DNA of 64,000 nucleotides, from the NCBI RefSeq assembly GCF_004336985.1, contig NZ_SJUO01000001.1, positions 682,001 to 746,000 of the forward strand, written 5' to 3'. Within the stretch, counting starts at the first letter, position 1. Every line of letters begins with the position of its first letter. Of this stretch, positions 33,097 through 41,867 are shown piece by piece. Both the position numbers and the translations under genes were made by a program. The DNA is from Exiguobacterium sp. SL-9 (GTDB taxonomy: Bacteria > Bacillota > Bacilli > Exiguobacteriales > Exiguobacteriaceae). The notes below the pieces were generated by a model, which saw nothing but the letters and a program-made list of their open reading frames with translations, searched no databases and was not told where the DNA came from.

Positions 33097-34398
33097 TTAG
33101 AAGAATGAAGCTGGGTTAACCGTGTTGCCCGCGCTCGAAGATGAGTACGAGTAACCGCCACGGTGAATCTCGAAGTGCAAGTGTGAGCCAGTCGAGTTGC
33201 CTGTGCTACCCATGCCGCCGATGTGTTGACCTTGTGTCACGCGTTGGCCAGCTGATACCGATACCGAGCTCAAATGCGCGTATACAGTCGTCCATACTTG
33301 ACCGTTCAAGACGTGCGTGATGATGACGTGGTTCCCGTAGGCACCGCCCCATCCAGCACGTGTGACCGTACCGGTTTGCGCTGCGTTGATCGGCGTACCG
33401 ACTGGAGCTGCCAAGTCAATCCCGTTGTGGAACGTATAGCCGTTCACACCGCTCGCCGGTCCCCATCCTTGCGTGAGACGACCGCCTGACGGACGTTGGA
33501 ACATGCCGCCGCTTGCAGGTACTGAAGTTGTTGGCGCTGCTGTCGGCGTGCTGACCGCGTTCGCAGACGAGTTCGAGCTCTGTTGTTTCTTCGCAGCCGC
33601 TGCTGCCGCTGCCGCACGTTTCGCTTCTTCGGCCGCACGACGTTGTGCTTCCATTTCAGCTTTGATCGCTTTTTCTTGTGACTTGAGTGTTGACTCCATT
33701 TCTTGGAGGCTCACCAATTTCGATTCGAACTTCACTTTTTCAGCGTTGAGTTTCTTGATCTTCGCTGCGCGCTCTTTCATTTTCTTGTTGAGCGTCTTTT
33801 GACGTTGTTCAAGTTCTTCTTTTTGTTTCACGAGAGCGTCGCGCTCAGCTTTCAATTCAGCTTGCGCTTTCGCCAATTTTTCTTTTGTCGCTTGGTACTC
33901 TTCAAAGATCTGCTTGTCGTTCTCTTGGATTGTACCCGCAGTGATCATGCGTGTGAGCAAGTCAGCGAAATCTTTCGATCCGAAGATGAACTCTGCCCAG
34001 TCGATCGAGCCGCCGCCATTTTTTTGCATCGTAGCCATGCGCTCTTTCATGAGTTCTTCTTGTGCCTTCATCTTCGCTTCATATTGTTTGATTTGCTTTT
34101 GAAGGGCTGCGATTTTTTCTTGTGTCGCACGAATCTCAGCTTTCTTTTGCGCGACGTCGTTGATGACGTCTTGGAGTTCAGCATCTAACTTGTTGATTTC
34201 TTGCTGTTCTTTGCTAATCGCTTGATCACGGTTTTTGATCGAAGCGTTCGCTTTGCTCTGTTCACTGCTATTCTTTTGTTGTTGCTGCTGCACCTTTTTC
34301 TGTTTGTCTGTCAATGACGCTGCATAGCCAGGTGTCGTGCCGCTAATGAGAAGAGCTCCTAAAGTGACGGTTGCTGCAAGTTTCTTCAAGTTAACCAA
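33097..34398 (-). CDS. Coiled-coil M23 peptidoglycan hydrolase
   Basis: Secreted cell-wall endopeptidase. The 433-residue protein has a signal peptide (cleavage after AxA near residue 26), a long coiled coil (about 30-270) with many Gln, Lys and Glu, a Ser/Ala-rich linker, and a C-terminal M23 domain (about 315-430) with the zinc ligands HNGID and SHLHFEIH. This layout, like that of EnvC/PcsB/CwlO-type proteins, suggests that the coiled coil keeps the enzyme inactive until FtsEX-type activation. The upstream region has an extended -10 promoter and a WalR-like box, in accord with WalR control of such hydrolases. Confidence 0.93.
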   Translation of the reverse strand: MVNLKKLAATVTLGALLISGTTPGYAASLTDKQKKVQQQQQKNSSEQSKANASIKNRDQAISKEQQEINKLDAELQDVINDVAQKKAEIRATQEKIAALQKQIKQYEAKMKAQEELMKERMATMQKNGGGSIDWAEFIFGSKDFADLLTRMITAGTIQENDKQIFEEYQATKEKLAKAQAELKAERDALVKQKEELEQRQKTLNKKMKERAAKIKKLNAEKVKFESKLVSLQEMESTLKSQEKAIKAEMEAQRRAAEEAKRAAAAAAAAKKQQSSNSSANAVSTPTAAPTTSVPASGGMFQRPSGGRLTQGWGPASGVNGYTFHNGIDLAAPVGTPINAAQTGTVTRAGWGGAYGNHVIITHVLNGQVWTTVYAHLSSVSVSAGQRVTQGQHIGGMGSTGNSTGSHLHFEIHRGGYSYSSSSAGNTVNPASFF

Positions 34399-34494
34399 TG
34401 TGCTTCCCTCCGCTGAGTTCTTTGAATTTCTATATCATATAGATCGAATAATTTCTAAAGTTAGAAGGCGAATTTCGATATCGCTCTGTGACTC

Positions 34495-34549
34495 ATTATA
34501 GCAATCTAAACCTAAAGTTATTTTACACTTATATTTCATTCGCGTTACA
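34495..34549 (-). promoter_or_regulatory. Promoter and WalR-like box of the M23 gene
   Basis: On the minus strand TGC-TATAAT (TATAAT at 34495-34500) is an extended -10. About 45 bases upstream of the start lies TGTAAC-N5-TGAAAT (34533-34549), which differs at one position from the WalR consensus TGTWAH-N5-TGTWAH. The weak -35 region agrees with an activated promoter. Confidence 0.5.
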
Positions 34550-34635
34550 TTGACCTGATTTAGGTTTTATACGTTTAAAAACGGGGGTATAAAGGGATTT
34601 TCCATTTACCTCAGTCACAAATACGTAATAAATAA

Positions 34636-34666
34636 AAAGAAAAGCACTTCTCGAAAGTGCTTTTCA
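34636..34666 (-). terminator. Terminator of the VanZ-like gene
   Basis: AAAAGCACTT (34640-34649) with AAGTGCTTTT (34655-34664) and a T-rich tail on the minus strand. Confidence 0.82.
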
Positions 34667-34688
34667 CATAACTACCTCTATCATTTGT

Positions 34689-35210
34689 TTACCATCTCGG
34701 GGAGACGTAGCCCGACCGTGATCGTTTCGTCCGACCGTGTTTCCACATATAATAACCGCCGATGAGAAGGACGCCACAAGCCGCCCCAAAACTATCGAGC
34801 AGGATGTCCTGGATGAGCGGTGTCCGCTCAGGTGTCAGACTTTGATGGAACTCATCGAAGATGGCGACCGTATTCGCGAGCGCCCATGCAAACAATAAGG
34901 TCAGTCCGACATGAAGTCGCGTCCGTGACACCGCTTTGACGAGAAGTGCCCCGAGGACGAAGAAGACGGTGAAGTGCGCCGCTTTCCGGATCAAGAATTC
35001 AATCAATCCGACGCTCCCTTTCGCATCGAGCGACACCGCTCCCCCGGCGTACTCGAAGTCTACGGTCGACAGCACCGGTTCGGCCCACGTCCAGTCAAAC
35101 CGTTCGAGCGGTGAGACGATACTCTGGTCCGAGTATGGGGTCGCACTTGAGAAGAATAAGCCAATCAGGATCAAACCGATCCATATAAATTCATTTTTCA
35201 GTATGTACAT
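34689..35210 (-). CDS. VanZ-like membrane protein
   Basis: A 173-residue protein with four hydrophobic segments and the VanZ signature: RKAAHFTVFFVLGALL and DEFHQSLTPERTPLIQDILLDSFGAACG near the C-terminus. VanZ-like proteins sit in the membrane; some raise teicoplanin tolerance, most have no proven role. The ATG at 35210 (AGGA eight bases upstream) is chosen; a longer reading frame to 35417 overlaps the divergent gpx gene and lacks a ribosome site. Confidence 0.85.
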   Translation of the reverse strand: MYILKNEFIWIGLILIGLFFSSATPYSDQSIVSPLERFDWTWAEPVLSTVDFEYAGGAVSLDAKGSVGLIEFLIRKAAHFTVFFVLGALLVKAVSRTRLHVGLTLLFAWALANTVAIFDEFHQSLTPERTPLIQDILLDSFGAACGVLLIGGYYMWKHGRTKRSRSGYVSPRW

Positions 35211-35372
35211 AACACCTTTCCTTTCTACAACGAGTCTCATTATACGCCGTCCAACATATTTCATTGTAACAACGACTTCATCGTTTCGTGACAATTTGAT
35301 TGCGGACGACTGGTTCAAAGTCGTGTCTGCAAAGCTTGCTTGGTATAATACATACAAAAAGGGGGAATCAGC

Positions 35373-35846
35373 ATGATCTATCAATATGAAGCGGCCGACA
35401 TGAGCGGCAAGCTCCAACCGCTATCAAAATATGAAGGGGACGTCCTATTGATCGTCAACACGGCGAGCAAGTGCGGCTTCACACCACAGCTCGACGGGCT
35501 CGAAAAATTATATGAACGTTACCAGGGGCAAGGCTTCCATATCCTCGGCTTCCCGTGTAACCAGTTCGGCAATCAGGATCCGGGCTCGAACGAGGAAATC
35601 AGCGAGTTCTGTCAATTGAACTATGGCGTGACGTTCCCGATGTTCGCCAAAGTCGACGTGAACGGGAAAGACGCCCACCCGCTCTTCCAATACTTATCAA
35701 AAGAAGCACCGGGTCTCCTCGGTTCGAAGACGATCAAATGGAACTTCACGAAGTTCCTCGTCGACCGGAACGGTAACGTCATCGAACGGTTCTCGCCACA
35801 GACGACACCGGATGAGATCGAGACGGCGGTCAAACGCCTGTTATAA
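35373..35846 (+). CDS. Thioredoxin-dependent glutathione peroxidase-like enzyme
   Basis: Reduces hydroperoxides, in bacteria mostly with thioredoxin as donor. The 157-residue protein has the peroxidatic cysteine C34 in [12 protein letters not shown]64 in FPCNQFG and W123-N124 in KWNFTKF, the catalytic set of the family. C80 in [11 protein letters not shown] is at the place of the resolving cysteine of two-cysteine, thioredoxin-dependent members. AGGGGGA precedes the ATG; a bidirectional terminator follows. Confidence 0.94.
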   Translation: MIYQYEAADMSGKLQPLSKYEGDVLLIVNTASKCGFTPQLDGLEKLYERYQGQGFHILGFPCNQFGNQDPGSNEEISEFCQLNYGVTFPMFAKVDVNGKDAHPLFQYLSKEAPGLLGSKTIKWNFTKFLVDRNGNVIERFSPQTTPDEIETAVKRLL

Positions 35847-35847
35847 G

Positions 35848-35889
35848 GGAAAAGGATGGTCCGCCAAAATCCGGCGGGCCATCCTTTTT
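35848..35889. terminator. Bidirectional terminator
   Basis: AAGGATGG-TCCGCC...GGCGGG-CCATCCTT stem with flanking A- and T-runs between the convergent gpx and CAP genes. Confidence 0.85.
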
Positions 35890-36815
35890 TAACGTGGCGT
35901 GATGAAGTTGATCGTGTAGAACGGACTCGACTCTTCGTTGTAAACGAGGCCGACCGACACATGTGTGAACCCGTCTTTCAAAATATTCTCCCGATGACCG
36001 AGCGAATTCATGAGTCCCCAGTGGGCGTGGAAGACGCTCATCTGCCCCATCGCCAAGTTTTCCCCGGCGAGCGAGTAAGCGATTCCGGCCTCGTCCATCC
36101 GCTCGAACGGGTCACGGCCCTCGGGATCGGTATGGCTGAAGAAGTTGTTTCGTGCCATATTCTCGCTATGGGCGCGCACGACCGGGAGCAGTGGTTCATA
36201 GTCGGCGAGCGCCGACAAACCGAACTTCTGACGGTCCCAGTTCATGAGCATCCGCATCAACTGCTCGTTCGCGACGAGGTTGTCTTCCGACACGTCGCCG
36301 TAGTAGCCATCACTCGACTCCTCGACGTCACGGTCGACGGTGAGCACGGCCTTGAGCTTGTCCTCATCGTGCTGATCGAAGAAGAACGTCACGTAATCGT
36401 CGTCAATCGCATAGACGTTGAAGGACGGGTCATCCGGGATCAAATAGCGTTTGAGTCCCTTATTGTACGACTTGACCTCGTCGAAACCGATCTGCTCGAC
36501 TTGTTGCCGTGTCGTCTCACCGACGACGAGTCCTTCATAGACGCTTCCCGTCTCGAACTGATAGTAGCCTTGCTTTGAACCATCTTCATCGATCAACTCG
36601 AGGCTACGGTCCCCGTTCTTCTCGAGCAAGTACCAGTCATGCCCGGCATATTGGCTCGTGAAGCGTGGCGCGTCGGTCGAACGTTCCTGCTGTTCTTCTG
36701 CCACTTCTGTCGACTTCACTTGAATGCTCGTCGGCGCCGACACGTTCGGCACTTCAAATTTCCAGGCCGCGTACATGCCGATCGCGAGCAATAGAATCAC
36801 TAGTTTACGAAACAT
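35889..36815 (-). CDS. CAP-domain protein, YlbC-like
   Basis: A 308-residue membrane-anchored or secreted protein: an N-terminal helix (about 5-20), a CAP-associated domain (about 50-180, DWYLLEKNGDRSLELIDEDG and GLVVGETTRQQVEQI) and a C-terminal CAP/SCP domain (about 185-305) with VRAHSENMARNNFFSHTDPEG, GENLAMG and GHRENIL. The two-domain architecture is that of B. subtilis YlbC. Function in bacteria is not settled. AAAGGAGA precedes the ATG. Confidence 0.9.
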   Translation of the reverse strand: MFRKLVILLLAIGMYAAWKFEVPNVSAPTSIQVKSTEVAEEQQERSTDAPRFTSQYAGHDWYLLEKNGDRSLELIDEDGSKQGYYQFETGSVYEGLVVGETTRQQVEQIGFDEVKSYNKGLKRYLIPDDPSFNVYAIDDDYVTFFFDQHDEDKLKAVLTVDRDVEESSDGYYGDVSEDNLVANEQLMRMLMNWDRQKFGLSALADYEPLLPVVRAHSENMARNNFFSHTDPEGRDPFERMDEAGIAYSLAGENLAMGQMSVFHAHWGLMNSLGHRENILKDGFTHVSVGLVYNEESSPFYTINFITPR

Positions 36816-36835
36816 CGCGTCTCCTTTCGAGAAAC

Positions 36836-37282
36836 CTACTCCTGTCGCTCACCGAAGTCACGCAGTCGCGCCTTTATATCGATGAGCATCTCCATATAAG
36901 CGATATACGTCGCTTCGTCTATATTCAGCATACCACTCACTTTGACCGGTACGTCCTCGGCCTGCTCACGCAGTGCGCTACCGGACGGTGTGAGCGATAA
37001 GAGGACGCGACGCTCGTCATCGGTCGCTCGGACCTTCTCCACGTAATCGAGTTGCATCAATCGCTTGACGAGCGGTGACAGCGTGCCCGAATCAAGCGTT
37101 AGTCGGTCGCCGAGTTGCTTCATGTCGATCCCGTCTTCTTCCCACAAGACGAGCATGACCAAGTATTGGCTGTATGTCAGGTTTAACGGTGCTAAGATTG
37201 GGCGATATAATCGTGTAAGCTCTTTTGAAGCGGTATAGAGCTGAAAACAGATTTGATGCTCTAATGTTAACGAACTTTTCAT
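36836..37282 (-). CDS. ohrR: MarR-family organic hydroperoxide sensor OhrR
   Basis: A 148-residue repressor with the winged helix in the middle (MKQLGDRLTLDSGTLSPLVKRLMQLDYVEKVRATDDERRVL). The sensing cysteine of OhrR proteins is present near the N-terminus (EHQICFQLY, C12), and no other cysteine is seen, as in one-cysteine OhrR. Oxidation of this residue by organic peroxides releases DNA. It is divergent from ohr, with an OhrR-type palindrome in between. Confidence 0.93.
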   Translation of the reverse strand: MKSSLTLEHQICFQLYTASKELTRLYRPILAPLNLTYSQYLVMLVLWEEDGIDMKQLGDRLTLDSGTLSPLVKRLMQLDYVEKVRATDDERRVLLSLTPSGSALREQAEDVPVKVSGMLNIDEATYIAYMEMLIDIKARLRDFGERQE

Positions 37283-37322
37283 GTCATTTCCTCCGGCTAT
37301 AGTCTTAGGACAAGCATATCAT

Positions 37323-37371
37323 TTGCTTATCTGTTTGACTGCCCTATAATTGAATTGTGCACAACTTAATT
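37323..37371 (+). promoter_or_regulatory. ohr promoter with OhrR operator
   Basis: TTGCTT (37323-37328), a 16-bp spacer and TATAAT (37345-37350) form the ohr promoter. AATTGAATTGTGCACAACTTAATT (37348-37371) is a palindrome centred on TTGTGCACAA with 10 of 12 base pairs intact; it covers the -10 box and start site, as known OhrR sites do. Confidence 0.8.
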
Positions 37372-37400
37372 GCCTAAAAACGAAATGGAGGAATTGAATC

Positions 37401-37814
37401 ATGAAATCATTATTCACAGCTTCTGCAACTGCAATCGGTGGCCGCGAAGGTCGCGTCACATCTACGGACGGCGTGATCGACTTGAACGTCTCTATGCCTG
37501 GTTCTAAAAACGCTGACGAAGCGACGAACCCGGAGCAACTCTTCGCAGCAGGTTACGCGGCATGTTTCGGTAGCGCCTTGAACCTCGTCATCGGCAAAGA
37601 ACGCGTCAAGACAGACGGCACGAGCGTAACCGGTCACGTCACGCTCAACCAAAACGATGAAGGTTTCTTCATCTCGGTCGAACTCGAAGTCGAGATCAAA
37701 GGTGTCGATCAAGCGACAGCGGATCGCCTCGTCGAAGCGGCACACCAAGTTTGCCCGTACTCGAAAGCGACACGCGGCAACGTCGACGTCAAGTTGACAG
37801 CAAAAGCAGCATAA
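37401..37814 (+). CDS. ohr: Organic hydroperoxide resistance protein Ohr
   Basis: Thiol peroxidase that destroys organic and fatty-acid hydroperoxides. The 137-residue protein has both catalytic cysteines in family context: C55 (GYAACF) and C118 (HQVCPYS). It uses dihydrolipoyl proteins as reductant in studied cases, which makes the odhB gene at 55 kb an indirect partner. GGAGG precedes the ATG. Confidence 0.96.
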   Translation: MKSLFTASATAIGGREGRVTSTDGVIDLNVSMPGSKNADEATNPEQLFAAGYAACFGSALNLVIGKERVKTDGTSVTGHVTLNQNDEGFFISVELEVEIKGVDQATADRLVEAAHQVCPYSKATRGNVDVKLTAKAA

Positions 37815-37820
37815 TTCGAT

Positions 37821-37847
37821 GGCCCGCTTCCGAGCGGGCTTTTTTTT
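37821..37847 (+). terminator. Terminator of ohr
   Basis: GCCCGCT with AGCGGGC, then eight T. Confidence 0.92.
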
Positions 37848-37910
37848 GCGTCCGGAGCATCAACAGAGTAAACTGAAGAAACGAACGACAGCAATGAGAG
37901 GAGGCGGACG

Positions 37911-38768
37911 ATGTTCAAAGGAAAACGTAAATATGTGACGTTCGGCCTCGGGGTGGCGTTTCTCCTCGCCGCTTTCTATAACGGTCTGACCGTCCGCAAT
38001 TATGCGGTCGAGTCCGACAAGCTCGAGACGGGTCAATCGTTCCGGGTCGTCCTGTTGTCGGACTTACACGGGTACTCGTATGGGGACGACCAGCGCGTCT
38101 TGATCGACAAAGTACGGGAACAAGAACCGGATTTGATTGCCCTGCCCGGCGATATCCTCGACCGCTTCCGCTCACCCGACGCCTCGTTCGAATTGATCGA
38201 GGGACTGCAAGGGATTGCGCCGATGTATTTCGTGACCGGGAACCACGAGATTGACGGCTCGGACGATTTCGTGCGCCACGACGTCAAAGACGTGTTTCGC
38301 TCCTATGGCGTGACCGTGCTCGAGAACGAGATGGCCTCAGTGAACGTCAACGGCGTCGACGTCCTCGTCGGCGGGCTCGAAGACCCACTCCGGACATACA
38401 CCGAAAATATTCATGCGAGCTGGGAAGAGACGGCCATGACCTCGCTCGGTGATGTCGACACCGAATCGGCGTTCAGCCTGCTCTTGTCACATCGGGCCGA
38501 ACAGGTCGACACATATGCCGCCTTACCGTTCGACCTCGTCCTCTCGGGCCACGCCCACGGCGGGCAAGTCCGAATCCCTTATCTATTGAACGGACTGTAC
38601 GCGCCGGATCAGGGTTTCTTCCCGAAGTACGCCGGCGGGCTGTATGAACATGAGACGTTCACCCACGTCATCGGGCGCGGCTTCAACTACAGCGTCAGCG
38701 TACCGCGTGTGTTCAATCCACCGGAGATCGTCGTCATCGACGTCGCTGGGACCGGGGCTCCTCAGTGA
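37911..38768 (+). CDS. Membrane-anchored metallophosphoesterase, YkuE-like
   Basis: A 285-residue protein with one N-terminal membrane helix (about 8-26) and a calcineurin-like phosphoesterase domain outside: SDLHG (residues 50-54), GDILDR, GNHE and GHAHGGQVRIP supply the two-metal site. YkuE-type proteins lie at the cell surface or cytoplasmic membrane and hydrolyse phosphoesters of unknown identity, perhaps lipid precursors. GAGGAGG precedes the ATG. Confidence 0.9.
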   Translation: MFKGKRKYVTFGLGVAFLLAAFYNGLTVRNYAVESDKLETGQSFRVVLLSDLHGYSYGDDQRVLIDKVREQEPDLIALPGDILDRFRSPDASFELIEGLQGIAPMYFVTGNHEIDGSDDFVRHDVKDVFRSYGVTVLENEMASVNVNGVDVLVGGLEDPLRTYTENIHASWEETAMTSLGDVDTESAFSLLLSHRAEQVDTYAALPFDLVLSGHAHGGQVRIPYLLNGLYAPDQGFFPKYAGGLYEHETFTHVIGRGFNYSVSVPRVFNPPEIVVIDVAGTGAPQ

Positions 38769-38779
38769 GCCCCTTTTCC
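38754..38779 (+). terminator. Terminator overlapping the phosphoesterase stop
   Basis: GGGGCTC-CTCA-(GT)GAGCCCC followed by TTTT; the stem includes the stop codon. Confidence 0.8.
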
Positions 38780-38874
38780 TATTTTCCCCAAAAATCGGAT
38801 TCGCATGCACGGCGTGCGGGTACAGTACTCATGTTGTGACTTACCTGTTTTTGAAAAAAGGAGGAAGTGGACAT

Positions 38875-40014
38875 ATGCGTGCTGTCACCTATCAAGGAAC
38901 GAAGAACATCGAGGTCAAGGATGTAAAAGATCCGGAGATCGAGAACCGGGAAGAGATTATCGTCAAAATCACGTCGACGGCCATTTGCGGCTCGGATTTG
39001 CACATCTATCAAGGCAACATGCCGGCCCGACATGGATTCATCATCGGCCACGAGCCGATGGGCATCGTCGAAGAAGTGGGGTCCGACGTGACGAAAGTGA
39101 AAAAAGGCGACCGGGTCGTCTTGCCGTTCAACGTCTCGTGCGGTCATTGCTTCTATTGTGAGAACGACATGGAGAGCCAGTGCGACAACTCGAACCATGC
39201 CCCGCATACAGACGCAGGTGGCTTATTCGGTTACACCGAGCAGTTCGGGAACCATCCTGGGGGCCAAGCCGAATATTTAAAAGTGCCATATGGAAACTTC
39301 ATGCCGCTCGTCATCCCCGAGTCGTGTGAGCTCGATGATGAGGCGCTCCTGTTCTTATCGGACGTCATCCCGACCGCGTGGTGGAGTCTCGACAACGCGG
39401 GTATGAAGGCCGGCGACACCGTCGTCGTTCTCGGATCGGGGCCGGTCGGTCTGATGACGCAAAAGCTCGCCTGGGTGCGCGGTGCGAAACGTGTCATCGC
39501 CGTCGATCCAGAGATTTATCGTTTGAATCGGGCCAAGCTGTCGAACAACGTCGAGACCGTCCTGTTGAAAGACCCGGTCGAGACCGGCAAATACATCCGC
39601 GAGATTACAGGTGGCGGGGCCGATATCGTCGTCGACTGTGTCGGGATTGACGGGAAGAAATCACCGATCGAGAAAGTCGAGCAGAAACTCATGGTCCAAG
39701 GCGGCACGCTCAGCGCCATCAAAGTCGCCAAGGAAGCCGTCCGCAAGTTCGGGACCGTGCAATTGACCGGCGTCTATCCGATGAACTATAACCAGTTCCC
39801 GATGGGTGACTTCTTCACACGTAACGTCACTTTGAAGACCGGACAAGCCCCGGTCATTCACTATATGCCCGAACTGTTCCAAATGATCGTAGACAAAAAG
39901 TTCGATCCGACCGACATCATCACGCACCGCTTGCCGCTCGAACAAGCGGCCGACGCGTACAAAATCTTTAACGATCATTTGGACGACTGTGTCAAAGTCG
40001 TCTTGAAGCCATAA
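38875..40014 (+). CDS. Zinc-dependent alcohol dehydrogenase (formaldehyde dehydrogenase-like)
   Basis: Medium-chain NAD(P)-dependent dehydrogenase of 379 residues. Catalytic zinc ligands are in CGSDLH (near residue 38) and GHEPMG; the structural zinc loop SCGHCFYCENDMESQCDN has four cysteines; VVLGSGPVGLM is the nucleotide-binding motif. The long insert near residue 110-125 (HTDAGGLFGYTEQFG) is found in the formaldehyde dehydrogenase/dismutase branch. GGAGGA lies before the ATG at 38875; longer in-frame readings overlap the previous gene. The substrate is probably a small aldehyde or alcohol. Confidence 0.9.
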   Translation: MRAVTYQGTKNIEVKDVKDPEIENREEIIVKITSTAICGSDLHIYQGNMPARHGFIIGHEPMGIVEEVGSDVTKVKKGDRVVLPFNVSCGHCFYCENDMESQCDNSNHAPHTDAGGLFGYTEQFGNHPGGQAEYLKVPYGNFMPLVIPESCELDDEALLFLSDVIPTAWWSLDNAGMKAGDTVVVLGSGPVGLMTQKLAWVRGAKRVIAVDPEIYRLNRAKLSNNVETVLLKDPVETGKYIREITGGGADIVVDCVGIDGKKSPIEKVEQKLMVQGGTLSAIKVAKEAVRKFGTVQLTGVYPMNYNQFPMGDFFTRNVTLKTGQAPVIHYMPELFQMIVDKKFDPTDIITHRLPLEQAADAYKIFNDHLDDCVKVVLKP

Positions 40015-40056
40015 CAACAAGCGGTCCCCGACAACTGTCAGGGACCGCTTGTTTGT
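40014..40056. terminator. Bidirectional terminator
   Basis: AACAAGCGGTCCC...GGGACCGCTTGTT stem between the convergent adh and CDF genes. Confidence 0.85.
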
Positions 40057-40965
40057 TTACCAGATCGTTCGTTCCTCACAACACTGCGCTTCCCGCTCAA
40101 TTTGAACGGTCGAGCGATTGAACGTGGCGAACTGACGAATCCGTTTCGTCACCTCACGCAAGACGCGTTGGTCGTCCGTGTCCGCTTCAATCAAGACGTG
40201 ACACGTGACGGCGAGTTCATTTGACGAGATTGACCAGACGTGTAGGTCGTGGACTTCCTTGACGCCGTCAACACCACCGAGTTCTCGCTGCATCGCCACG
40301 ACGTCGATTTGGTCAGGCGTCCCTTCCATCAAGATGTGAATCGCCTCTCGCGTCACGCGATAACCGCTCAACAAAATCAAAACGGCGACGAACAGGCTTG
40401 CGATCGGATCGGCGAGCGTCCAGCCGAACGCCATGATCAACACGGCCGCCGTGATGGCACCGACCGAGCCGAGTAAATCACCGAACACGTGCAACAACGC
40501 ACTGCGAACGTTCAAGTTGTCGCGTTCTCCCCGCATGAGCAGCCAAGCCGCGAGCACGTTGACGAGCAGCCCGATGACGGCGACCGTTAGCATACCGCCG
40601 CTTAAAATCTCAGGAGGTGCGAATAACCGCTGATATGCTTCGATGATGATGTAAATGGAAATGGCGAGTAGCGTCAACCCGTTGACGAACGCCGCCAAAA
40701 TCTCGAACCGCCGATAGCCGAACGTCCGCTCCGGTGTCGCCTGCCGTGACCCGAACCGGACGGCGAGGAAACTGAGTCCGAGCGCGGCCGCGTCACTGAG
40801 CATATGGCCCGCGTCCGATAACAATGCCAAACTGTTCGTCCACAATCCGCCGATGACCTCGACGACCATGAACGTCGCAATCAGCAAAAAGGACCAGAAT
40901 AATGCCCGTTGATTCGTCGAATGATGATGATGGTCATGTCCGTGGTGGTCGTGATGTGCACCCAT
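40057..40965 (-). CDS. CDF-family zinc/cadmium exporter (CzcD/ZitB-type)
   Basis: Proton-coupled efflux of Zn2+ and related metals. The 302-residue protein starts with a His-rich cytoplasmic tail (HHDHHGHDHHHH), has six membrane helices with LLSDAGHMLSDAAAL (HxxxD metal site) in the second, a helix-five counterpart, and a C-terminal ferredoxin-like cytoplasmic domain (about 205-295). The ATG at 40965 follows GGAGGGG by seven bases; longer readings to 41061 are not supported. A 22-bp palindrome upstream suggests metal-responsive control. Confidence 0.93.
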   Translation of the reverse strand: MGAHHDHHGHDHHHHSTNQRALFWSFLLIATFMVVEVIGGLWTNSLALLSDAGHMLSDAAALGLSFLAVRFGSRQATPERTFGYRRFEILAAFVNGLTLLAISIYIIIEAYQRLFAPPEILSGGMLTVAVIGLLVNVLAAWLLMRGERDNLNVRSALLHVFGDLLGSVGAITAAVLIMAFGWTLADPIASLFVAVLILLSGYRVTREAIHILMEGTPDQIDVVAMQRELGGVDGVKEVHDLHVWSISSNELAVTCHVLIEADTDDQRVLREVTKRIRQFATFNRSTVQIEREAQCCEERTIW

Positions 40966-41009
40966 ACCATCCCCTCCTCTCCCTTTCATTCTATACCTTT
41001 CCCCTCTAA

Positions 41010-41031
41010 CATTCAAACGTTCGTTTGAATG
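41010..41031 (-). promoter_or_regulatory. Operator-like palindrome before the CDF gene
   Basis: CATTCAAACG-TT-CGTTTGAATG: 10-bp perfect arms around a 2-bp centre, 44 bp before the start codon, overlapping the -35 of a promoter whose -10 is TATAGA (minus strand). It resembles ArsR/CzrA or TetR operators; no such regulator gene is adjacent. Confidence 0.65.
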
Positions 41032-41078
41032 AAGAACTAAAACAATCGCCGAAAGGAACACCCTCTCGACGATTCACC

Positions 41079-41855
41079 TCATTTTTGTTCAACCCGGACC
41101 CGCATGACCCCGTCATAAGGGAACAATTTCAATTGACGTGTCTCCCCTTCATACCAACTGCCGGCGTTTTGACCGCTCGTCGCCGTCATATCCGGCGTCG
41201 CGACCACTTGGCGGTCCCAGTCGATCGCCTTCACCTGCTGGTCACGCACCATCAGGAAGAAACCGTCATAGAAATGATATTCGTTCACTTGGTCGCGCTG
41301 GACCGCTTTCGGGGCACCGAGCGTGGCGCGAACGCTCGCGATGTCTTGGCCGAGCCATTCAAGCGTCGTAGGATCGGCCGACGGGACGACCGCTTTCCAC
41401 GCCTCCGCCAGGTCCTCATCCGAGACGCTCGTCGCTTCACCCGTCACTTGTTCTTCCGTCACCCAGCCGGTCGTCTGCTCGTTCAGTTGGAGTTTAACGA
41501 AACCGCTGACGGCCTCGAGTTGCTCGAAACGGTCGCCGAGGTCAGCCTCATAGATGACCGTCACGCGGTCATCGGCGAACACTTTTGTGTATGGTGCCAT
41601 GATATAGACGTACGTCCCATCTTTCTCGTCAGCCTCTGCTTCATCCTCGGTCTCATCCGTCGATTCCGTGTCACTGTTGACCGATTCGGTCGCGATGTCG
41701 TCCGTCTCCGGCAGCGCCGACTTCTTCGAGTCCATGAGCGCCGCGAAAGCGATGACGCCGACGAGCGAGGCGATCAATAACACCACCGTCACCGATTGCC
41801 AAAACCGTTTCCGTTTTCGTGATGCCGCCCGTGATACCCGTATTTCTTCTTTCAT
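41079..41855 (-). CDS. Membrane-anchored SH3-like domain protein
   Basis: A 258-residue protein with a basic N-terminus, one membrane helix (about 20-40), an acidic low-complexity linker (Glu/Asp/Thr/Ser, about 45-78), a bacterial SH3-like domain (about 80-140, VYIMAPYTKVFADDRVTVI...TTGWVTEEQ) and an unassigned C-terminal domain of about 110 residues. The outer part probably contacts the wall. It starts 12 bp after the ABC-F gene and thus may be co-transcribed with it. Confidence 0.78.
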   Translation of the reverse strand: MKEEIRVSRAASRKRKRFWQSVTVVLLIASLVGVIAFAALMDSKKSALPETDDIATESVNSDTESTDETEDEAEADEKDGTYVYIMAPYTKVFADDRVTVIYEADLGDRFEQLEAVSGFVKLQLNEQTTGWVTEEQVTGEATSVSDEDLAEAWKAVVPSADPTTLEWLGQDIASVRATLGAPKAVQRDQVNEYHFYDGFFLMVRDQQVKAIDWDRQVVATPDMTATSGQNAGSWYEGETRQLKLFPYDGVMRVRVEQK

Positions 41856-41867
41856 GATCTTCCACCC

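Noticed and set aside
34689-35417. 242-residue version of the VanZ-like protein
   Set aside because: The extra residues overlap the gpx promoter and start and have no hydrophobic or VanZ-like character.
38644-38874. Longer N-terminus for the zinc alcohol dehydrogenase
   Set aside because: It overlaps the phosphoesterase gene and its terminator; GGAGGA marks the ATG at 38875, where family homology begins.
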